In this document: positions 59,894 through 64,000 of the stretch, one piece after another
Numbering within the stretch: position 1 is the stretch's first letter
Layout of the letters: each line of letters begins with the position of its first letter
DNA from: Nonomuraea glycinis
Lineage (GTDB): Bacteria > Actinomycetota > Actinomycetes > Streptosporangiales > Streptosporangiaceae
Reading direction: 5' to 3'
NCBI RefSeq assembly: GCF_014646515.1
Contig: NZ_BMNK01000001.1
Span: 290,745 to 354,744, forward strand
DNA: 64,000 nt
Made by a program: the position numbers and the translations under genes
The notes under the pieces: model-generated
The model's database searches: none
What the model was told of the DNA's origin: nothing
Seen by the model: the letters and a program-made list of their open reading frames with translations, nothing else

Positions 59894-61128
59894 CAGGCCC
59901 TGCCGTGTGAGGTCCTCGACCGGCGCGAGACGGAGTCGACGACCACCGCCAGCAGCAGGACGGCCCCGGTGACCATGAACCTGATGGAGGAGTCGAGGTT
60001 CAGCAGCGTCAGGCCGCTGGAGATCGACTGGATGACGATGATGCCGAGCAGCGCCCCGAACGCCGTGCCGCGCCCGCCGAACAGGCTCGTCCCGCCGATC
60101 ACGGCGGCCGCGATGGCGTTGAGGTTGACGTCGCCGCCGCCGCTGCTCTGGTTGGCGGCGGCCAGCCGGGCCGCGGCCAGGATGCCGCCCACCGCCGCGA
60201 AGGTGGAGCAGAGCACGAACACCGAGGTGAAGACGGCCTTGACGTTGATGCCGGCCCGGCGTGCCGCCTCCACGTTGCCGCCGACCGCGTAGACCGACCG
60301 GCCCCACTTCGTCCGCGACAGCAGGTAGTGCATGATCAGGACGAGGGCCACGAAGAAGACGAACATCCAGCCGACGCCGCGCGTCTGGCCGAGGTACCAG
60401 ACCAGAAAGGCCAGCGCCACCAGCAGCGCCGCGCTGCGCAGCACGAGCGCGGGCATGCCCATGGCCGACAGTCCCGCCTTGCGGCGCTCCCTGGCGTGCA
60501 GCCAGCCGCTGGCGAACAGCCCACCGGCCGCGACGACGGCGAAGGTGTACGAGAGCCAGGCCGGCACGAAGGCGAGCTGGGCGAAGTTCACCAGGCCCGA
60601 GTCGAACGGCAGGTTGATCGAGCCCTTGGTGCCGAGCACGTAGAGCTGCAGCCCCAGGAAGCCGAGGAGCCCGGCGAGTGTGATGACGAAGCTCGGCACC
60701 CCGAACCGGTTGAACAACTGGGCGTACACCCAGCCGATCACCGCGCCGAGGACGACGGCGGCCAGGATGGCCAGCCAGACGGGCAGCCCCTCGCTGACGA
60801 ACAGCACCGCCAGCACCGCCCCCGACAGCCCGCTGACCGAGCCGACCGACAGGTCGATCTGGCCGACGAGCAGCACGCAGACGATGCCCAGCGCGATCAC
60901 GCCGACGGCGGCCGACTCCAGGGTGAGGTTCACCAGGTTCGCGCTGGACAGGAAGATCGGGTTGAGGATCTGCAGAACGGTCCAGATGACGACGAGCCCG
61001 ACCACGACCGGGATCACGCCGAGGTCGCCCGCGCGGGCCCGGTCGAGCACGCCGGTGAACGCGCCGCGCAGGCCGGTGCCGCCGCGCAGCCGCTCGTCCT
61101 GGCGGTCGGTGGTCATCGTGCTGTTCAC
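59893..61128 (-). CDS. Sugar ABC transporter permease (RbsC/XylH type)
   Basis: About 411 residues from GTG 61128, overlapping the ATPase stop (GTGA). Ten hydrophobic segments; LLVGQIDLSVGSVSGLSGAV is the branched/ribose permease hallmark, and the end has NAIAAAVIGGTSLFGGRGTA. The length is typical of the XylH group, which has extra segments compared with RbsC. Confidence 0.93.
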   Translation of the reverse strand: MNSTMTTDRQDERLRGGTGLRGAFTGVLDRARAGDLGVIPVVVGLVVIWTVLQILNPIFLSSANLVNLTLESAAVGVIALGIVCVLLVGQIDLSVGSVSGLSGAVLAVLFVSEGLPVWLAILAAVVLGAVIGWVYAQLFNRFGVPSFVITLAGLLGFLGLQLYVLGTKGSINLPFDSGLVNFAQLAFVPAWLSYTFAVVAAGGLFASGWLHARERRKAGLSAMGMPALVLRSAALLVALAFLVWYLGQTRGVGWMFVFFVALVLIMHYLLSRTKWGRSVYAVGGNVEAARRAGINVKAVFTSVFVLCSTFAAVGGILAAARLAAANQSSGGGDVNLNAIAAAVIGGTSLFGGRGTAFGALLGIIVIQSISSGLTLLNLDSSIRFMVTGAVLLLAVVVDSVSRRSRTSHGRA

Positions 61129-61928
61129 GAGGGCGATCCTTCCTTCTGGTCTTCCCCCCGGCGCGGCACCCGCCGCGTCACCGCGTTGTCGGTGGCGCCG
61201 GTGATCGCGGCGATGATGTCCTCCGTGCTGACGTCGTCGACGCCGAACACCCCGTTGTTGCGGCCCAGCCTGAGCACCACCACGGTGTCGGCCACGGCCT
61301 TCACGTCCGCCATGTTGTGGCTGATCATGATGACGCCGTGGCCGTTCTCGCGGAGCCGGTCGATCAGGTTGAGCACCTCGGCGGTCTGGGCGACGCCCAG
61401 GGCGGCGGTGGGCTCGTCCAGGATGATGATCTTCGGGTCGCCGAGCAGCGACCTGGCGATCGCCACCGTCTGCCGCTGGCCGCCGGACAGCGCCGCCACC
61501 GGCACCCGGACGCTGGGGATCTTCGCCGAGAGCTGGCGGAGCAACTCCCACGAACGGGTCTCCATCGCCACGTCGTTCAGCCTGAGCGGGCGGATCTCCT
61601 GGCCCAGGAACAGGTTCTGGATGACGTTGAGGTTCTCGCACAGGGCGAGGTCCTGGAAGACGGTGGCGATGCCCAGCTTGTGGGCCGCCGCCGGGGTGGG
61701 GATCCGCACCGCCCGCCCAGCGAACGTGATCTCGCCCGTGTCCGGCGGGTGAACCCCCGAGAGGATCTTGACCAGCGTGGACTTGCCCGCGCCGTTGTCC
61801 CCGACGATGGCCACGACCTGGCCCGCGGCCACGTCGAGGGAGATGTCGGTCAGTGCGGCGACCGCTCCGAAGGTCTTGCTGATCCCGCGCAGGGACAGGA
61901 CGCTGTCCGTCTGCTGAGTGGGCGACAC
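61125..61928 (-). CDS. Sugar ABC transporter ATP-binding protein, single domain
   Basis: 267 residues from GTG. Walker A GDNGAGKSTLVKIL, Q-loop TVFQDLALCENLN, signature LSGGQRQTVAIARSL, Walker B IIILDEPTAALGVAQ and H-loop MISHNMADV. Ribose-type ATPases usually have two fused ABC domains (about 500 residues); this one has one, as in FrcA-like importers. Between binding-protein and permease genes. Confidence 0.93.
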   Translation of the reverse strand: MSPTQQTDSVLSLRGISKTFGAVAALTDISLDVAAGQVVAIVGDNGAGKSTLVKILSGVHPPDTGEITFAGRAVRIPTPAAAHKLGIATVFQDLALCENLNVIQNLFLGQEIRPLRLNDVAMETRSWELLRQLSAKIPSVRVPVAALSGGQRQTVAIARSLLGDPKIIILDEPTAALGVAQTAEVLNLIDRLRENGHGVIMISHNMADVKAVADTVVVLRLGRNNGVFGVDDVSTEDIIAAITGATDNAVTRRVPRRGEDQKEGSPS

Positions 61929-61938
61929 GGAACTCCCC

Positions 61939-63033
61939 CTACTTGATGCCGAGCTCGGCGCAGCCGTCGGCGTACTCGGCGGTGCAGACGTCGGCGGCCT
62001 TCATGATGCCGCTGTCGAACAGCACCTCCTTGATGTTCTCCTTGGTCACCACGGTGGGGACGAACAGCTCCGACGGGGTGTCGAAGAGCGTGTCCTTGCC
62101 GGCGGGCTTCTGGCCCTGCATGAACTGGTAGGAGACGTCGGCCGCGGCCTCGGCCACGATCTTGATCGGCTTGGAGATGGTGTTGTACTGGTCGCCCTTG
62201 ATGATGCGCTGGGCGGCGGCCACCTCGGCGTCGTTGCCGGTGACCGGCGGCACCTTCTTGCCCGCGGCCTTGAAGGCCGAGATCGTGCCGCCGCCGGTGC
62301 CGTCGTTGGCCGCGACCACGCCTGCGATGTCGTCACCGAACTGGGTGATCTGGCCGCTGACCCAGGCCTGCGCCTTGGCCGGCTCCCAGTCGGGGGTGTC
62401 GTACTCGGCCAGCAGCTTGAAGCCGCTGGGGTCGATGGCGCTGTGGATACCCTTCTTGATCAGGCCGGCCGCGGCGTCCGTCGGCGAGCCGTTCACCTGG
62501 AGGAGGCCGCCCTCGGCCTTCTCCTCCTTGAGGTGGTCGACGAGCGACTGGCCGATCAGCGCGCCGATCTTCTCGTTGTCGAAGGAGATGTAGTAGTCGG
62601 CCGGCTTGGCGGGGATGGGCCGGTCGTAGGCGATCACCGGGACCTGCTGCGCCTGCGCGGTCTGCACGATGGTGGCCGCCGCCGCGGAGTCGACCGGGTC
62701 GATCACGATCGCCTTGACGCCCTGCGCGAGCGCCGAGTTCGCCTGCTGCTGCTGTTTGGCGGCGTCGGAGTCGGCGTTCTGGTAGATGACCGTGCAGCTC
62801 GGGCAGAGCTGCTTCATCTTGGCCTCGAAGAGCGGCTTGTCCTGCAGCTCGTATCGGGTCGAGGCGAGGTCGGGCATGAGGAAGGCCACCTTGGCGTTCT
62901 CCACCGCCGCGCCGTTTCCGGTGGGCGCGGCGGCGTCGCCACCGGTGGCGTCGGAGCCGCACGCGGCCAGCGCGGAGGTCGCCAGGACCGCCGCCGCGGC
63001 GAGCACGGTGGTCCGCATCTTGGTTCTGTTCAC
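61939..63033 (-). CDS. Sugar-binding lipoprotein (RbsB/XylF type)
   Basis: 364 residues from GTG 63033 with GAGGA upstream (ATG 63018 is the alternative). Lipobox LAAC. Periplasmic-binding-protein-like fold: VAFLMPDLASTRYELQDKPL, QGVKAIVIDPVDSAAAATIV, VPVIAYDRPIP and VVAANDGTGGGTISAFKAAG. The family binds xylose, ribose or similar. First structural gene of the eight-gene sugar operon. Confidence 0.93.
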   Translation of the reverse strand: MNRTKMRTTVLAAAAVLATSALAACGSDATGGDAAAPTGNGAAVENAKVAFLMPDLASTRYELQDKPLFEAKMKQLCPSCTVIYQNADSDAAKQQQQANSALAQGVKAIVIDPVDSAAAATIVQTAQAQQVPVIAYDRPIPAKPADYYISFDNEKIGALIGQSLVDHLKEEKAEGGLLQVNGSPTDAAAGLIKKGIHSAIDPSGFKLLAEYDTPDWEPAKAQAWVSGQITQFGDDIAGVVAANDGTGGGTISAFKAAGKKVPPVTGNDAEVAAAQRIIKGDQYNTISKPIKIVAEAAADVSYQFMQGQKPAGKDTLFDTPSELFVPTVVTKENIKEVLFDSGIMKAADVCTAEYADGCAELGIK

Positions 63034-63246
63034 GGGATCATTCCTCACTCGCTTCGTCCTCGCGGACGATCTCATTGCGTCGCTCATCGACGTCGCTCGC
63101 CCCCCCGACTGCGACCGAGGGACGTCCCCCAGCAGGTGACGTCCTGTGATGCACTTCACGCTAGCGCGAGGCCGGAACATTTGTCCAGCACGGATGTTCA
63201 ATGTGTTCACATGTCGGTAACACCGAGTCAACCCGAAGGGGGTTCG
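63034..63246. other. Promoter region of the sugar operon
   Basis: About 210 bases without a gene between the regulator's end and the binding-protein start. It holds the operator-like elements at 63174-63209 and a repeated GACGTCC (near 63121 and 63138). Confidence 0.5.
63174..63209. promoter_or_regulatory. Candidate SorC-family operator
   Basis: GGAACATTTGTCC (63174-63186) is an imperfect palindrome. TGTTCA occurs at 63195-63200 and 63204-63209, 9 bases apart. AT-rich relative to its flanks and placed upstream of the sugar operon, as expected for the regulator encoded next to it. Confidence 0.5.
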
Positions 63247-63310
63247 TCAGCGAGAGGCGGCGAGCAGGATCCCGGCGGTCAGCGGGAGGCGACGAGCAGG
63301 CTTTCGGCGG
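63247..63310. repeat. Tandem duplication of the regulator gene's 3' end
   Basis: Two 32-bp copies (63247-63278 and 63279-63310), about 85% identical, each reading on the minus strand as LL(V/A)ASR and stop. The downstream copy is outside the gene. Confidence 0.85.
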
Positions 63311-64000
63311 TGAGCGCGTCGGTGACGAGATGGTTGAAGTAGCCGCCCTTGGCCCCGGCGATGATCGACAGGACCTTCTCCGCCCCGACCGCCACGGCGA
63401 TCGAGCACGGGATCCGCCGCAGCTCCTCCAGCCCGGTCGCGACCAGGCGCTCGCTGCCCGGATAGTCCACCGGCGCGCCGTCGCGGTCGTAGAACCGGGA
63501 GCACACGTCGCCCACGGCCTGGCGCAGGCTGGGCGCGTCGCGCGGCACGAACGCGGGCACCACTTGCCGCATCAGCGGCGGCGAGCCGACGCCCACGATC
63601 GCGCACTTGGCCTGCGCCCACAGGTCCATCACCCGGCGCACCGACGGCTCGTGCTGCAGCGAGTAGAACAGCTCGGGGCCCGGCAGCGCGGGCGCGTAAA
63701 GGTAGCTGGGCACGCCGCCGAGCCGCTCGGCCAGCAGGCGGGTGGCCTCGTTGGTCTGGAACCAGGGCTGCGGATCCTGCTGGCCGCCCACGGCCGGCGC
63801 GATCGTCACGCCGGGGTAGTGGCCGAGCCCCTCGCGGGCGCACTCGTACACCGTGCTGCCCGACGACACCAGCACCACGTCGCCGGACTCCAGCTCCGCC
63901 CTGGCCAGCGCTCTGGCCAGGCCGGGGGCGAGCATGGGGCCCATCGCCGGGCCGCTGACCTTAGGCACGAGGTAGACCCGCTTCAGCGCCAGGGCGTCGG
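63279..64000 (-). CDS. SorC-family sugar-binding transcriptional regulator (N-terminus outside window)
   Basis: The last 240 residues of the protein. The frame is open to the window end, so the helix-turn-helix is missing from view. The sugar-phosphate-binding SorC domain shows ELESGDVVLVSSGSTVYECA, GYFNHLVTDALTAE near the end and VGVGSPPLMRQVVP. Relatives (SorC, DeoR-like CggR, LsrR) respond to sugar phosphates. Encoded upstream of, and in the same direction as, the sugar operon, which it probably regulates; the kinase product is the expected effector. Confidence 0.9.
   Translation of the reverse strand, partial: DALALKRVYLVPKVSGPAMGPMLAPGLARALARAELESGDVVLVSSGSTVYECAREGLGHYPGVTIAPAVGGQQDPQPWFQTNEATRLLAERLGGVPSYLYAPALPGPELFYSLQHEPSVRRVMDLWAQAKCAIVGVGSPPLMRQVVPAFVPRDAPSLRQAVGDVCSRFYDRDGAPVDYPGSERLVATGLEELRRIPCSIAVAVGAEKVLSIIAGAKGGYFNHLVTDALTAESLLVASR

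Overview
The window is very GC-rich, uses many GTG and TTG starts, and carries actinobacterial families: XRE/DUF5753 with DUF397, an IdeR/DmdR-type iron box, an F420-type LLM oxidoreductase, AfsR/LuxR-type STAND regulators and a SigH/SigR-like sigma factor. I infer a chromosomal segment of a soil actinomycete, perhaps a Streptosporangiales (Nonomuraea-like) member; the genus is a guess. No rRNA, tRNA, CRISPR array, integrase or transposase was seen.

0-9.5 kb: the end of a LuxR regulator and a small secreted protein precede the most notable locus. This is a tightly coupled six-gene operon (2384-9450) encoding an SPFH/band-7-like protein, a disordered protein ending in Leu-Gly-Gly-Gln-Arg, an E2-like protein with one cysteine, a JAB(JAMM)-E1(ThiF) fusion, a HerA/FtsK-like ATPase and a single-pass membrane protein. 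It looks like a bacterial ubiquitin-like conjugation system. No beta-grasp modifier is present; the disordered protein is my candidate substrate or modifier.

9.5-19.4 kb: a siderophore ABC importer (ATPase, two permeases, divergent binding lipoprotein) behind an iron box; a Cds1-like cysteine desulfhydrase/synthase; a SigR-like ECF sigma factor without its anti-sigma gene, next to a broken HATPase gene; a DMT exporter divergent from an XRE-cupin regulator; a polysaccharide deacetylase; a DUF2461 protein; and a 36-bp tandem repeat running into a terminator.

19.4-38.7 kb: typA; a duplicated pair of (truncated adenylate-forming-enzyme-like protein + STAND ATPase); an alpha/beta hydrolase; an aldehyde dehydrogenase; a large M14 carboxypeptidase; a secreted coiled-coil protein; a GH1 glycosidase with a divergent TetR regulator; an aldo/keto reductase divergent from a MerR regulator, with palindromic operators; a penicillin-binding-protein homologue that has lost all three catalytic motifs; and an LLM oxidoreductase behind a SoxR-like box.

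38.7-45 kb: an accessory region whose first part (39-42.1 kb) is visibly less GC-rich. It holds a secreted DNRLRE-type protein fused to a trypsin-like protease, a lipoprotein partner, and a WhiJ-like module (HATPase, small protein, XRE-DUF5753 regulator, two DUF397 proteins).

45-64 kb: an MFS exporter, a MarR remnant, a universal stress protein, a TetR-controlled small membrane protein, a PadR-membrane protein pair and an ABC exporter half. Then come two sugar systems. A LacI-type operator precedes a MalEFG-like importer without an ATPase gene. On the other strand lies an eight-gene operon: SorC regulator (cut by the window end), ribose/xylose-type ABC importer, two FGGY kinases, a histidine phosphatase and a 2-hydroxyacid dehydrogenase. 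It probably imports and phosphorylates a polyol or pentose.
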